This document shows positions 9,595-19,884 of a DNA stretch of 64,000 bases, piece by piece (position 1 is the stretch's first letter; each line of letters opens with the position of its first letter). The notes below the pieces were generated by a model. That model did not search any database. It saw nothing but the letters and a program-made list of their open reading frames with translations, and was not told the DNA's origin. The position numbers and the translations under genes are program-made. The DNA lies in assembly GCF_019802125.1 (NCBI RefSeq), contig NZ_JAHVHT010000003.1:248001-312000 (forward strand). The letters run 5' to 3'. Source of the DNA: Tateyamaria omphalii (GTDB taxonomy: Bacteria > Pseudomonadota > Alphaproteobacteria > Rhodobacterales > Rhodobacteraceae).

Positions 9595-10491
9595 TCAGTT
9601 TGTGACGGCGTATGCGTCGGTGAACCCTTCGCCCTTGATGGTTTTCAGCAACTGGCTGCGTTCCGAAGCGGTGCCAGCAGGGCCGACAACAACGCGCCAG
9701 AACGCTTTGCCATCGCGTTCAAAGGATTTCACGGTTGGAATGACCCCGGCGCCGCGCATCTGCTTGGCGGTTCGTTCAGCATTTGCCTCGATTGAGAAGA
9801 TACCGATCTGGATGAACGGTTTGTCGAGGCTGGATGCCGTTGGTCGCGTCGTTGCTGCGGCAGGGGTGGGTTCAAGTGTGGCGGCAGGCTGAATGCCTTG
9901 CGTAGAAGGTGCCGGAGCGTCGAGACCCGCTGCAGCGCTTTCGATAGGATCGAGTGTTGTCGTTGAAACGTCCGCAGGTGCGGCGACGGTTTCTGCATCG
10001 ACAGGCGCTGCCTCGGGTTCAAGGGATACTTCTTCTTTCCGGAGCGCTGTGACATTCAACTGCGCAGGTGCGCCAGCCAGCATTCCCAGTGCTTCCGCCG
10101 CATCAGAGCTGATCTGGATGCGTGGGCCGGGAATATCACGTTCACGACGGAACAGAGCGCCCACGACGAATTGGTCGTTTTCGGTGTTGCGGATAATTAC
10201 CCGCTCAGGGTCGGTGACATCCGGGTGCGCCACCCACACGCCGCCAAGAGACGGACGGCCATCCCAGAGCCCTGCTTCCGTTGCCGAGAACACCTCGGGT
10301 GCTTCGACGTCGCGCTCGACTGTCTTGATGGCAGCGCCAGGTTTTGGCGTGTCTTCTACCGACGTGTTGGAGCGTTTGAACGCATCCATGGCGACGAATT
10401 GGCCACTTTCGTTGCACCCGGCCAACAGGCCAAGCGCCAGAACTACGGCTGTGCCGCTGCGAAATATGGAACGGGATGAATGTCTGCTCAT
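9595..10491 (-). CDS. SPOR-domain lipoprotein
   Basis: 298-residue lipoprotein. The signal sequence has lipobox LAGC with Cys26, followed by a conserved central region (GRPSLGGVWVAHPDV, VIIRNTENDQFVVGALF) resembling RlpA/septal-ring-associated lipoproteins, an Ala/Pro/Thr-rich linker, and a C-terminal SPOR domain from about residue 220 (FIQIGIFSIEANAERTAKQM). SPOR domains bind denuded peptidoglycan at the division site. The central part lacks a clear double-psi barrel catalytic motif that I can verify. The start at 10491 is chosen because the upstream part of the open frame runs into tRNA-Ser. It is the first gene of the dacA-tmk-holB run. Confidence 0.87.
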   Translation of the reverse strand: MSRHSSRSIFRSGTAVVLALGLLAGCNESGQFVAMDAFKRSNTSVEDTPKPGAAIKTVERDVEAPEVFSATEAGLWDGRPSLGGVWVAHPDVTDPERVIIRNTENDQFVVGALFRRERDIPGPRIQISSDAAEALGMLAGAPAQLNVTALRKEEVSLEPEAAPVDAETVAAPADVSTTTLDPIESAAAGLDAPAPSTQGIQPAATLEPTPAAATTRPTASSLDKPFIQIGIFSIEANAERTAKQMRGAGVIPTVKSFERDGKAFWRVVVGPAGTASERSQLLKTIKGEGFTDAYAVTN

Positions 10492-10707
10492 GGACCAAGT
10501 CCTTGCCTGCTGTTGCCTGTGCGCCCGATTTCGGGCTGTTTTGGTGCCGCTTGCGGCACAGGATTTTTCCCCGCTTATGCAGGGTTCTGGGCCGATCATA
10601 GCCTGAACGTAACGTTCTGAAAAGCGCGCGATTCGCACATCGGCAAATTTCCACGGCGCTGTGGGCATTTGCAGAATCGCATCTGCGCCCCTAAAGCACG
10701 TCGCACC

Positions 10708-10797
10708 GGAGGTTTGGCAGAGTGGTCGAATGCGGCGGTCTTGAAAACCGTTGGGCGTGAGAGCGTCCCGTGGGTTCGAATCCCACAGCCTCCGCCA
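10708..10797 (+). tRNA. tRNA-Ser (anticodon UGA)
   Basis: Class II tRNA of 90 nt with encoded CCA. Acceptor GGAGGTT pairs with AGCCTCC (one G-T), discriminator G. The anticodon loop CTTGAAA has TGA at 10742-10744. The long variable arm and GTTCGAATC T-loop fit serine tRNA. It decodes UCA/UCN. Confidence 0.95.
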
Positions 10798-11556
10798 CAA
10801 GCCCAGATGCTGGTCGAGATTTGAGAAAGGGTGGCGTCAGCTTCTTGCGCATCGTCTTGGATCACCCGGTTTCTGACTGATCTAGGGAGCTTTGTTCCGT
10901 GCCAAGAACGGCAGGACGTGTTTTTCCGCTTCGTTCGACAAGATTGACAGCGCAAAGAATGCATTCCCGCGCGACAGCAGGATGCACGGCATTATAGCTG
11001 CAGCCGCGAGAAGCGCACACTGTAGCCATCGTTGATCCTGTCACCTGTGTCGGTGCAAAAGAGGCAGCCAGTCAAAGGTAGTCTCGCCATGACTTCAAGC
11101 ATCCATGACAGCGGCAGTGACATGGCGATGACAACGAAGAGCAAAGCCGGGAATGGCCAGAACCTCGCAGGCCATTTCGACAGGCCGCGCGAAGCCGACC
11201 AACACGCGCTGGTTCGCCCTTTCGACTGTAGGTCGTTTCAATTCAGGCGCCGGAGGACAGCAGTGGAGTGACATGCCGCGGTGCTGTTGAGTGTTGGCGG
11301 AGTTCAGTTGGTCGTTCAATACACCGCAGTTGAGACAAGCCGGGCCTTGGTTGTTCGCCGCTCTTCCAAGGCGAATCTACCTCGGCACGAAGTGAGTGAA
11401 CAATCTCATTTGCAAATAGCATGTTTCTGCACGAGACATTTCTCCGGTATTTGAGGTGAATTAAATTCGCTGATCGATGTCTCAATTCAGCTTGTGCTTG
11501 CTTGGCGTTTTTGATCGTATCTCCAAAAGAGAAAAGTCGGAAAAACAGGGGTTTCT
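10798..11556. other. gene-poor region, no supported gene
   Basis: 759 bp between tRNA-Ser and the large RTX gene. Only short, overlapping open frames on both strands (for example 11032-11271 plus and 11095-11319 minus) are present, and none shows a recognisable domain or good ribosome site. The last 150 bp are noticeably more A/T-rich than the flanks and probably hold the RTX promoter. Position beside a tRNA makes an old insertion scar possible, but I found no repeat of the tRNA end. Confidence 0.6.
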
Positions 11557-14500
11557 GTGCGTTATTCTTTCAAGGAAAGTGCTGGCATCTTCGTGAATTG
11601 GCCGAATTGGCCTTTGAATGACGATGTTGACGCAACGGCATCTGGCTCGGCAGTTTTGACCAAAACCAGAGCCGCAACGGAAACTGGAACATCAAGCGAC
11701 GACTCCCTCACTGGAACCAATGGGTCCGATCTGTTGGATGGTGGCGGTGGAAACGACGTCATTACCGGCTTGGGTGGGCGTGACACTCTGATTGGTGGCG
11801 CAGATGACGATGATCTGCTTGGCGGCTCTGGCAACGACCTCTATTTTTTTGACCTTGGATGGGGAAGTGACCGTCTTCTGGATGTAGATGAGAGTGGGGG
11901 CGGTGGCGGCGTTCTGGATGCCATCGAATTCGGCGTTGGCATTGATCCGAACGACATTGCGCTGAAACGAGACGGTCAACACCTTGTTGTTGAACATGAG
12001 AATGGTGACCAGATCTCGGTTTTCTACCAGTTCGGCGTCACATTTTTGTCGATGGATACCGCGTATCAGATTGAAGAAATCCGATTTGCTGATGGGACCG
12101 TCTGGGGCGATGCAGAACTCCATGCAATTCTGACGACGGGCACATCTGGTGACGACTACATCGTTGGAAATGACGCTGATGAGCTTTTGCTGGGTCTCGA
12201 AGGCGATGACTACATATTGGGCGCTGATGGTGAAGACACGATAAATGGTGGCGCAGGCAATGATTTCCTCGGCACTGGTGCGGGACAAGGCCAGTTTGTT
12301 TTCGATCCCAATTGGGGGCAAGATACTGTTTCGGCGCGTTTCGGCGACTCCATTGTTTTTTCCGACGGCGTGCATTCAGATGAACTGACGGTGAGAAGGT
12401 CGGGCAGCGACCTCCATATTGATCATGCCGATGGCGCGTCGATCCGCGTCCTCAATTTCTTCGCGGCCAATGCAGCAGGTGACTTGGCGGCAGTCCATTT
12501 CGCCGATGGCACCATCTGGACGGCGGCGGATCTGGTTCAGATGGCGCGCATACCGACCGAGGGCGCAGACGTCATCGTAACTGATGACAACGGCGCCGTG
12601 ATTGACGCGCTCGGAGGCGAAGACACCGTTTCCGGCGGCGCTGGCAATGACACTATTTCCGGTGGTGTCGGTGATGATGTTCTTTCGGGGCGTGACGGAA
12701 ACGACCTGCTGTATGGGGGTGTCGGCAACGACACGTTGGGCGGTGTTGTCGGGGAACGTGGCGACGACCAACTGTTTGGCGGCGCTGGTGACGACCTGTT
12801 AGCTGGCGGATCGGGCAATGACACCCTGACAGGAGGTTCAGGCAATGATGTTCTGAGCGGTCTCGATGGAAACGACGAATATCATTTCTCCGAGAATTGG
12901 GGCAGCGACACGATCAACGCTGGCGACGGCAGTATCAGTTCAACTGTACAGACAACATTTGACGTCATCCGTTTCGATGCGACCGTTTCAGTGTCTGATA
13001 TTTCTATTTCGCGCGTCGGCAGCGACCTGATCCTGAGCCATTCGAATGGCGATGAAATTCTTGTCCGCGACCAATTCGCGAATCCGCAACTCGATAGCCT
13101 CTATGTAAATGTCTCCGAGGTTGTATTTGCCGACGGCACAGTTTGGACTGCCGGCTTTCTGGATCTGCAATCCAACCCGGCCACAGCTGGCAATGATGAG
13201 CGCAACGGCGGAACGGCTGATGATTTCATCGATGGCTTGGCAGGCGACGATACGCTCTACGGGAGAGAAGGGAGCGATACGTTGTCAGGTGGCGCTGGGG
13301 ACGATGAACTGAGAGGCGGCGCCGGGCTGGACACATATGTGTTCGAGCTGGGTTGGGGACAGGACACGATTTTTGACACGTCAGCCGCGGTTGGCAGCGC
13401 GGCCCCTGACAGTATCGGTCTGCTTTCATTCGGCGACGGTATTCACGCCAGCGATTTCACCGCACAGATACGTGACCTTGCCATCCTGCTCATTCACGCA
13501 AGCGGCGCAACGATTGAGCTGGGCGAGTTCTTTCTTCTGGACCTGCCGGGAGAGGCCGTGACGGCCAGCTTCATGGATGGAACGGTGTGGACCATTACGG
13601 AGATCGAAAACCTGACGACGCGTGGTACGCAAGGTGACGACAGCATTTCTGGATTTGACCGGGACGAGACACTCGCGGGTGAGGCCGGTGACGATACGAT
13701 TTGGTCCAATGGTGGCGACGATACAGTCAGCGGTGGTTCAGGTTCCGACATCCTGAATGGCGGCGCTGGCAACGACATGGTTTCAGGGGATTTCGGCCAC
13801 GACAGCCTTTGGGGTGCCATTGGGGACGACACGCTGATCGGTGGCACAGGCAATGACCGGCTTTCGGGTGGGGCGGGCGCAGACACATACGTGTTCGAGC
13901 TGGGCTGGGGCAATGATACGATTGTCGACTTCGGTACGTCGCAACCGAACAGCCCGGACGTCATTCAATTCGGCGCCGGCATTCAAGCGTCGCATATCCA
14001 AGTACACTATGCCTTTGCAGATATGTTCCTGACATATGCAAACGGAGACCGCATCGTCATCCAAAATGCGCGCACGACGGAAAATGTGGTCAGAGAAATA
14101 CATTTCGCGGATGGCACGGTCTGGACGAATGCATATCTGGACGCGATCTACCAGGCAGGGACCTGGCCTCTCGAGGTGTTCATTGCATCCGACGCGGATG
14201 ATGAGGTTCTGGGCACATCGATGGGTGACTCCCTACGTGCTGCGTCCGGTGACGACATCATCGTGGGTTTCGAGGGCCCTGACACGCTGGATGGAGGAGA
14301 AGGCGACGATATCCTGATCGGTGGTCTCGGCAATGACAGCCTGATTGGTGGGCTGGGCGAAGACGTATATGTCTTCGATCTTGGCTGGGGTTGGGATTTC
14401 ATCGATAACACCGAAGCAAATGCAACTGACGAGACGGCGGCCGCCAGCGCCGAGTTTGTGTATTTTCGCAGTGCAGTGTCCTTCGATGACCTCGCCTTTT

Positions 14501-15795
14501 GGTGGCGCGAGGATGATTTGCTCATATTGCACGAAAGCGGCGATAGAATCGTCATCGAGTACCATTTCCTGCATCCGGCCTATGCAATTTCGGAACTGGT
14601 GTTCGAAGTTGGCGCTGATGATCTGGAATTCATTTCGGTCGATGAGCTTCAAATTGGTTTGATGGGCACGGACGGCCAAGACAGCATTGTGGCGAGTGTT
14701 GGTGACGACACGATCATCGGCCTTTTGGGCGACGACACGATTGACGGGGGCGCCGGGCACGACATCCTGCAAATCCGCGGGAGCAGTAGCGACTATCAGT
14801 TGCTCCAGGCAGACAATGGTTTCTACGAATTGCGCTCAGTTGACGGCGCGGATTTGATCGTCGGCATCGAAGAGGTGCAGTTCCAAGATGCAACTATGAC
14901 GCTCGGAGAAATGCTGACGTTGCTTGAAACACCCGGTCTTGTCCTTCAGGGGACATCGGATGCGAACGACTTGCTGGGCTCAACCGGCGATGACTTGATC
15001 GCTGCCGGGGCCGGCAACGATACGGTTCACGCCGGGAGCGGGAACGACGCCTTGAACGGCGGTATCGGGGCAGACGTTATGAATGGTGGTTCCGGGAATG
15101 ATACACTGACAGGTCTGAACGGCTTTGACAGCCTGTCCGGGCAGGGCGGGGACGACAACCTGAGGGGAGGGTTCGGCAACGATACTCTGGACGGGGGCGA
15201 TCTGAACGACCTGCTTCATGGTGGTGTCGGCTTTGACAGCCTGCTGGGTGGTGCTGGTTCCGACACGTTGTTTGGCGTGAATGGGCGGGATACGTTGCTG
15301 GGTGGTTCGGGCAACGATGATTTGTTTGGGGGCGATGGCAACGATCTACTTGATGGAGAAGCGGGCAACGATCAGTTGAATGGCGGCCTCGGTTTCGACA
15401 CGCTGATTGGCGGCGCCGGTGATGACGTCTTGAGCGGCCTGAACGGTTTCGACCTTCTGCGCGGTGGAACAGGCAATGATAGCCTCGAGGGCAACTTTGG
15501 GAGCGATACGCTGGATGGTGGTGCTGGCAATGACACGTTGCGCGGTGGGCTTGGTGCGGACACATTCGTGTTTACGGGCGGGGCTGATCTGATCCGGGAT
15601 TTTTCGCTTGTGGTGGATCATTTGGAAATAGCCGCTGCCATACTTCCAGACGGGGCATCCCAGGTCAGCGACCTTGTCGACTTCGCGTCGGTCATTGACG
15701 GGAACCTGGTGTTTGACTTCGGGGATGGTGATCAATTGCGCCTGAACGGGGTCACAAACATTCAGCTGTTGCTGGATGAGATCACGTTTGTCTGA
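11557..15795 (+). CDS. large RTX calcium-binding protein
   Basis: 1412-residue acidic protein made of blocks of RTX nonapeptides (GGxGxDxLx) alternating with a domain of about 100 residues of the haemolysin-type calcium-binding-related kind. The linker domain recurs six times, each carrying a stretch like [13 protein letters not shown] and ending in FADGTVW; endings fall near residues 176, 314, 523, 671 and 849, with a degenerate sixth near 1015. The longest RTX block covers about residues 1125-1345. No N-terminal signal is seen, while the C-terminus ends in DEITFV, consistent with type I secretion. No enzymatic domain was recognised. GTG start at 11557; an in-frame upstream alternative was not seen. 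Confidence 0.88.
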   Translation: MRYSFKESAGIFVNWPNWPLNDDVDATASGSAVLTKTRAATETGTSSDDSLTGTNGSDLLDGGGGNDVITGLGGRDTLIGGADDDDLLGGSGNDLYFFDLGWGSDRLLDVDESGGGGGVLDAIEFGVGIDPNDIALKRDGQHLVVEHENGDQISVFYQFGVTFLSMDTAYQIEEIRFADGTVWGDAELHAILTTGTSGDDYIVGNDADELLLGLEGDDYILGADGEDTINGGAGNDFLGTGAGQGQFVFDPNWGQDTVSARFGDSIVFSDGVHSDELTVRRSGSDLHIDHADGASIRVLNFFAANAAGDLAAVHFADGTIWTAADLVQMARIPTEGADVIVTDDNGAVIDALGGEDTVSGGAGNDTISGGVGDDVLSGRDGNDLLYGGVGNDTLGGVVGERGDDQLFGGAGDDLLAGGSGNDTLTGGSGNDVLSGLDGNDEYHFSENWGSDTINAGDGSISSTVQTTFDVIRFDATVSVSDISISRVGSDLILSHSNGDEILVRDQFANPQLDSLYVNVSEVVFADGTVWTAGFLDLQSNPATAGNDERNGGTADDFIDGLAGDDTLYGREGSDTLSGGAGDDELRGGAGLDTYVFELGWGQDTIFDTSAAVGSAAPDSIGLLSFGDGIHASDFTAQIRDLAILLIHASGATIELGEFFLLDLPGEAVTASFMDGTVWTITEIENLTTRGTQGDDSISGFDRDETLAGEAGDDTIWSNGGDDTVSGGSGSDILNGGAGNDMVSGDFGHDSLWGAIGDDTLIGGTGNDRLSGGAGADTYVFELGWGNDTIVDFGTSQPNSPDVIQFGAGIQASHIQVHYAFADMFLTYANGDRIVIQNARTTENVVREIHFADGTVWTNAYLDAIYQAGTWPLEVFIASDADDEVLGTSMGDSLRAASGDDIIVGFEGPDTLDGGEGDDILIGGLGNDSLIGGLGEDVYVFDLGWGWDFIDNTEANATDETAAASAEFVYFRSAVSFDDLAFWWREDDLLILHESGDRIVIEYHFLHPAYAISELVFEVGADDLEFISVDELQIGLMGTDGQDSIVASVGDDTIIGLLGDDTIDGGAGHDILQIRGSSSDYQLLQADNGFYELRSVDGADLIVGIEEVQFQDATMTLGEMLTLLETPGLVLQGTSDANDLLGSTGDDLIAAGAGNDTVHAGSGNDALNGGIGADVMNGGSGNDTLTGLNGFDSLSGQGGDDNLRGGFGNDTLDGGDLNDLLHGGVGFDSLLGGAGSDTLFGVNGRDTLLGGSGNDDLFGGDGNDLLDGEAGNDQLNGGLGFDTLIGGAGDDVLSGLNGFDLLRGGTGNDSLEGNFGSDTLDGGAGNDTLRGGLGADTFVFTGGADLIRDFSLVVDHLEIAAAILPDGASQVSDLVDFASVIDGNLVFDFGDGDQLRLNGVTNIQLLLDEITFV

Positions 15796-16019
15796 CGGCC
15801 AGACGTCGACGGCTGACCATATCCGAGTCTTGTTCAGCGTGTTGCGCCATCCCGCGACCCTTTTCACCTCTGGGCTGTCATGCGTGCCCAGTTGTGGGAC
15901 GATCCGGCTCACAATACCCACCATGGTGCCACCTAGGGCTTGACAGAACCGGGTGTGATAAGCGCCTCTTGGGCATGAATGCAGGCCGCGAGAGCCTCGT
16001 AGACAAGGGAGACACTTCA

Positions 16020-17147
16020 ATGACATTCAAACAGCTTCTGGCTGCGACCTGCGTCGTGGCTCTTGGTGCGGGTGCACAGGCCGATGGCGTGAAGGTTGGC
16101 ATGATCACCACGCTATCAGGCGGCGGTGCAGGCTTGGGCATCGATGTGCGCGACGGGTTCATGCTGGCGGTGAGGGGCAATGACGACATAGAACTGGTGA
16201 TCGAGGACGATCAGCGCAAGCCGGACATTGCTGTGCAACTCGCCGACAAGATGATCCAGTCCGAAAAGGTCGATGTGATGACCGGTATCATCTGGTCAAA
16301 CCTCGCCATGGCGGTCGTGCCTGCGGCAACGGCGCAGGGAAAGTTCTACCTGTCACCAAATGCGGGTCCCTCGGCCCTTGCAGGCAAGGGATGTCACGAA
16401 AACTACTTCAATGTGAGCTGGCAGAACGACGCCTTCTCAGAAGCGGCCGGCACTGCGCTGAGCGGCGAGGCAGGGAAGGTGTTTCTGATGGCGCCGAACT
16501 ACCCCGCAGGCCAGGACATCATGGCGGGCTTCAAACGAACCTATGAGGGTGAGATTGCGGCCGAAGTCTATACCAAACTTGGCCAGACCGACTATGCGGC
16601 TGAAATCGCACAAATGCGCGCAAGCGATGCCGACCAGATCTATTTCTTCCTGCCCGGCGGCATGGGGATTTCGTTTATGAAGCAATATGCAGGGTCTGGT
16701 GTGGACAAACCCGTCTCCGGACCGGCGTTCAGCTTTGACCAGGGTATTCTGGGTGCGATCGGCGATGCAGCCGTCGGCGCCAAGAACACGGCGCATTGGT
16801 CCAAGGATCTTGATGTGCCCGGCAATGCAGAGTTCGTGGATGCGTTCCAGGCCGAGTACGGACGGCTCCCATCAATCTATGCGGCGCAGGGGTTCGACAC
16901 CGGTTTGCTTCTGGCCTCTGCTGTCGCCAAGGCGGATGTGGATGATGCCGACGCATTCCGCGCAGCCCTGAAAGAGGCGGAATTCCAGTCGGTGCGCGGC
17001 AAGTTTTCCTTTGCCGACAACCACCACCCGGTGCAGGACATCTACATGCGCGAGGTGATCAAGGAGGGTGACCTGGTCACCAATCGGATCGTCGGTACGG
17101 CGGCTACGGATCACAGCGACCCATACGGCGCGGATTGCAAATTGTGA
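16020..17147 (+). CDS. branched-chain amino acid-type ABC transporter substrate-binding protein
   Basis: 375-residue periplasmic binding protein of the LivK/HAAT family (Peripla_BP_6). Signal peptide MTFKQLLAATCVVALGAGAQ, then VKVGMITTLSGGGAGLGIDV, the typical family opening. The ATG at 16020 has a strong AAGGGAGA ribosome site; the open frame extends further upstream without homology. It is first in an operon with two permeases and two ATPases. The ligand is unknown: amino acids, amides or aromatic acids are possible for this family. Confidence 0.9.
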   Translation: MTFKQLLAATCVVALGAGAQADGVKVGMITTLSGGGAGLGIDVRDGFMLAVRGNDDIELVIEDDQRKPDIAVQLADKMIQSEKVDVMTGIIWSNLAMAVVPAATAQGKFYLSPNAGPSALAGKGCHENYFNVSWQNDAFSEAAGTALSGEAGKVFLMAPNYPAGQDIMAGFKRTYEGEIAAEVYTKLGQTDYAAEIAQMRASDADQIYFFLPGGMGISFMKQYAGSGVDKPVSGPAFSFDQGILGAIGDAAVGAKNTAHWSKDLDVPGNAEFVDAFQAEYGRLPSIYAAQGFDTGLLLASAVAKADVDDADAFRAALKEAEFQSVRGKFSFADNHHPVQDIYMREVIKEGDLVTNRIVGTAATDHSDPYGADCKL

Positions 17148-17154
17148 CCCGGTT

Positions 17155-17182
17155 GGCCCCGGTCGTGTCCGGGGCCGTCTTT
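17155..17182 (+). terminator. hairpin with T-run after the substrate-binding protein gene
   Basis: GGCCCCGG (17155-17162) pairs perfectly with CCGGGGCC (17169-17176), loop TCGTGT, followed by GTCTTTT. It lies 8 bp after the stop codon and 53 bp before livH. Such a partial terminator would make much more binding protein than permease, a common arrangement in ABC operons. Confidence 0.75.
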
Positions 17183-17235
17183 TCCATGAAAACAAAAGGC
17201 TTGCTGGACAAAAGTGATCCTGCAGGACGGGGTGA

Positions 17236-18153
17236 ATGACGACGCTTCTGTTGATCGAGCAGGTGCTAAACGGTCTGCAATCTGGGATCATGCTGTTCCT
17301 GATGGCGGCCGGCCTCACGCTGATCTTCGGGGTGATGGGGCTGATCAATCTTGCACACGGCTCGCTCTATATGATCGGAGCCTTTGCCGCGGCGGCTGTG
17401 GCGGCGGCCACCGGGTCATTCCTGTTGGCCCTGATCGCCAGCCTGGTGGCGGCGGCGGCCGCCGGGGTGGTGATCGAAGTTGGCGTGATCCGCAGGCTTT
17501 ATGACCGTGATCATCTGGACCAAGTGCTGGCCACTTTTGCACTGATCCTCATCCTGTCCGAAGGCACGCGCTGGCTGTTCGGGTCTTTTCCGCTTTACCT
17601 TGACGTGCCTGCGGCACTCGCCGGACCGGTGACATTGCCCGGCGGCATTGCCTATCCCGCGTACCGTCTGGTGATCATCCTCGTGGGCCTTGTCCTGGCG
17701 GTGGGCTTGTTCCTGCTGATCGGTCGGACACGCATCGGCATTCAGATCCGCGCGGGCGAGGCCGATCGGGAGATGATCGCGGCCCTTGGCGTCAACATCT
17801 CGCGCCTCTACACACTTGTCTTTGCCCTGGGCGCTGCCCTTGCCGGGCTGGCTGGTGCCCTGGTGGGGGCCATTCAATCTGTTCAGGTCGGCATGGGTGA
17901 GCCTGTGCTCATCCTCGCCTTCGTGGTCATCGTGATTGGCGGGATCGGGTCGATAAAGGGCGCGCTTGTCGGCGCGCTGCTGGTCGGGTTGACCGATACG
18001 CTGGGGGGCGTGTTGCTACCGCTGGCGCTGAGTGGGATCATGGATGCGTCCTCGGCCACGACCGTCGGGTCGGCTCTTGCCTCCATGCTGATCTATGTGC
18101 TGATGGCGGTGGTCCTGATCTTCCGTCCCACCGGCCTGTACGGAACAGCGTGA
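17236..18153 (+). CDS. HAAT-family ABC transporter permease (LivH type)
   Basis: 305-residue inner membrane permease. It starts MTTLLLIEQVLNGLQSGIML and has the LivH hallmark GLTLIFGVMGLINLAHGSLY, the ATPase-contacting loop RTRIGIQIRAGEADREMIAA, the LGVNISRLYTLVFALGAALA segment, and VIVIGGIGSIKGALVGALLV. Roughly eight membrane segments. Its TGA overlaps the ATG of the next permease by one base (TGATG), suggesting coupled synthesis of the two permease halves. Confidence 0.93.
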   Translation: MTTLLLIEQVLNGLQSGIMLFLMAAGLTLIFGVMGLINLAHGSLYMIGAFAAAAVAAATGSFLLALIASLVAAAAAGVVIEVGVIRRLYDRDHLDQVLATFALILILSEGTRWLFGSFPLYLDVPAALAGPVTLPGGIAYPAYRLVIILVGLVLAVGLFLLIGRTRIGIQIRAGEADREMIAALGVNISRLYTLVFALGAALAGLAGALVGAIQSVQVGMGEPVLILAFVVIVIGGIGSIKGALVGALLVGLTDTLGGVLLPLALSGIMDASSATTVGSALASMLIYVLMAVVLIFRPTGLYGTA

Positions 18154-19136
18154 TGCTGCGCGAACGAACCTTCAATATCGTTGCATTTCTTGCTTTGCCA
18201 CTTGTGGCATCCATCGCTCTGGCTTTGGACGAACCCTTCATCATTTCACTTGCCACCCGAGCCGCCATTCTTGCCTTGGCGGCCGTCGGACTGAACCTGG
18301 CCCTGGGGTTGGGCGGACTTGTCAGCCTGGGCCACGCGGTGTTTTTCGGGCTCGGCGGCTATGCCATGGGCATTCTGGCCAGCCATGCCCAAAGCTACGT
18401 GCCGCTCGATCTTGGGTTCATTGTGATCGAGGGGACCAAGTCGATGCCGATCATCTGGCTTGTGGCCGTCGTTGTCAGCGCTGCAACGGCTCTGCTGATC
18501 GGGCTTTTGGCCCTTCGTACCGCTGGCGTGTACTTCATCATGATCACACTCGCCTTTGGCCAGATGTTCTATTACTTCACCATCTCCTGGCCTGCTTACG
18601 GAGGTGAAGACGGGCTGAGCATCTATGTGCGTAACGACTTCCCCGGATTGAACACGCTCGATCCAATCCAGTTCTTCGGACTGGTCTTTGCAGTATTGGC
18701 GGCTGTTCTTTGGGTGATGGGACGGATCGAGAGGTCTCCGTTCGGCCTTGCCCTTGGGGCGGCGCGTCAAAATGCAGTGCGGGTCGAAACGGTCGGGCTC
18801 AGCCCGTTTCGCTTGCGTTTGGTGGCCTTTGTCATCTCGGGCGCTGTAACCGGGCTTGCAGGGGCGCTTTTTGCAGATCTGAACCGGTTCGTATCGCCCA
18901 CCATGTTCAGTTGGCAGATGTCGGGTGAGTTCATCATCTTCATCGTGCTCGGCGGCATCGGCCGCCTGTATGGCCCGGTCGTGGGTGCCTGCCTGTTTGT
19001 TCTGCTGGAACACCTGTTGAGCGGGATCAGTGACTTCTGGCTGATTTACCTTGGTACGGTGTTGCTTTTGGTCGTTCTGTTTGCCCGTGGCGGCGTGATC
19101 GGTGCGCTGTCGAAACCGGATGCAACTCATGACTGA
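18153..19136 (+). CDS. HAAT-family ABC transporter permease (LivM type)
   Basis: 327-residue inner membrane permease, partner of the preceding LivH. Typical features are AAVGLNLALGLGGLVSLGHA with VFFGLGGYAMGIL, ALRTAGVYFIMITLAFGQMF, the coupling-loop region SPFGLALGAARQNAVRVETV, and FIIFIVLGGIGRLYGPVVGA. ATG at 18153 is chosen over the GTG at 18150 because it gives the canonical TGATG overlap. It overlaps livG by 8 bp. Confidence 0.93.
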   Translation: MLRERTFNIVAFLALPLVASIALALDEPFIISLATRAAILALAAVGLNLALGLGGLVSLGHAVFFGLGGYAMGILASHAQSYVPLDLGFIVIEGTKSMPIIWLVAVVVSAATALLIGLLALRTAGVYFIMITLAFGQMFYYFTISWPAYGGEDGLSIYVRNDFPGLNTLDPIQFFGLVFAVLAAVLWVMGRIERSPFGLALGAARQNAVRVETVGLSPFRLRLVAFVISGAVTGLAGALFADLNRFVSPTMFSWQMSGEFIIFIVLGGIGRLYGPVVGACLFVLLEHLLSGISDFWLIYLGTVLLLVVLFARGGVIGALSKPDATHD

Positions 19137-19884
19137 CCCGCTTCTGGACATACAGGCGCTGTCCAAATCCTTCGGCGCCCTGCGCGCCACGGCGGATGTT
19201 TCGCTTGCGCTGGTGCCTGGCGAAATTCATGCGCTGATCGGACCGAATGGGGCGGGCAAGTCGACCCTGATTCAACAGATCGCGGGCGGGTTGGCCCCGG
19301 ACGCTGGGCGGGTCATTCTGGATGGCCGGGACGTAACCGGGCTAAACACCGCAGATCGTGCCCGATTGGGCTTGGGGCGGACGTTTCAGATCAGTGCGCT
19401 CGCGATGGAAAACACGGTGCTGCAGAACGCAATGCTCGGTTCGGTCGGCGCGGCGCGAAATGCTTGGCGTTTTCTGCAGCCGGTCATGGGCGACGCGCGC
19501 CTGCGCAAACAGGCCGAGGCCTCCATTGAGCGCGTCGGCCTGGAGGAAGCTGCCAACACGCCAGTCAGCGCTCTGAGCCATGGACAACGTCGGCTGCTCG
19601 AGGTGGCCGTCGCTCTGACCTTGGACCCCAAGGTGTTTCTCATGGATGAACCCATGGCCGGACTTGGGGCCGAGGGTACGGCACGCATGACCGACTTTCT
19701 GGGGGATTTGCGCAAGGAAGCCCCCATCCTGCTTGTGGAGCATGACATGGATGCGGTTTTTGCCCTGGCCGATCGCATTTCGGTCCTGGTTTCGGGAAAG
19801 ATCATCGCAACCGGCACGCCCGATCAGATCCGTCGCAACGACGACGTGCGAACGGCCTATCTCGGGGACGAGGTGCTCCCATGA
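19129..19884 (+). CDS. HAAT-family ABC transporter ATPase (LivG type)
   Basis: 251-residue ATPase. Walker A GPNGAGKSTL, Q-loop region LGRTFQISAL, signature ALSHGQRRLLEVAVAL, Walker B VFLMDEPMAGLG and H-loop VEHDMDAVF are all intact. The LivG-specific C-terminal stretch (GTPDQIRRNDDVRTAYLG) is present. ATG 19129 is chosen over an upstream GTG because ABC homology begins right after it. Overlaps livM by 8 bp and livF by 4 bp. Confidence 0.94.
   Translation: MTDPLLDIQALSKSFGALRATADVSLALVPGEIHALIGPNGAGKSTLIQQIAGGLAPDAGRVILDGRDVTGLNTADRARLGLGRTFQISALAMENTVLQNAMLGSVGAARNAWRFLQPVMGDARLRKQAEASIERVGLEEAANTPVSALSHGQRRLLEVAVALTLDPKVFLMDEPMAGLGAEGTARMTDFLGDLRKEAPILLVEHDMDAVFALADRISVLVSGKIIATGTPDQIRRNDDVRTAYLGDEVLP

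Noticed and set aside
11032-11319. Two overlapping short frames between tRNA-Ser and the RTX gene
   Set aside because: No domain or conserved feature; opposite-strand overlap suggests chance frames.
10708-11556. Possible second tRNA-associated island at tRNA-Ser
   Set aside because: No integrase and no repeat of the tRNA-Ser 3' end found downstream.
11692-12375. Long open frame antisense to the large RTX gene
   Set aside because: RTX repeats give long antisense frames because of their regular codons; the product shows no domain and the sense gene is unambiguous.
11700-15600. CRISPR-like or tandem DNA repeats in the RTX gene
   Set aside because: The periodicity is protein-level (nonapeptide coding), with diverged nucleotide copies; no identical spaced repeats.
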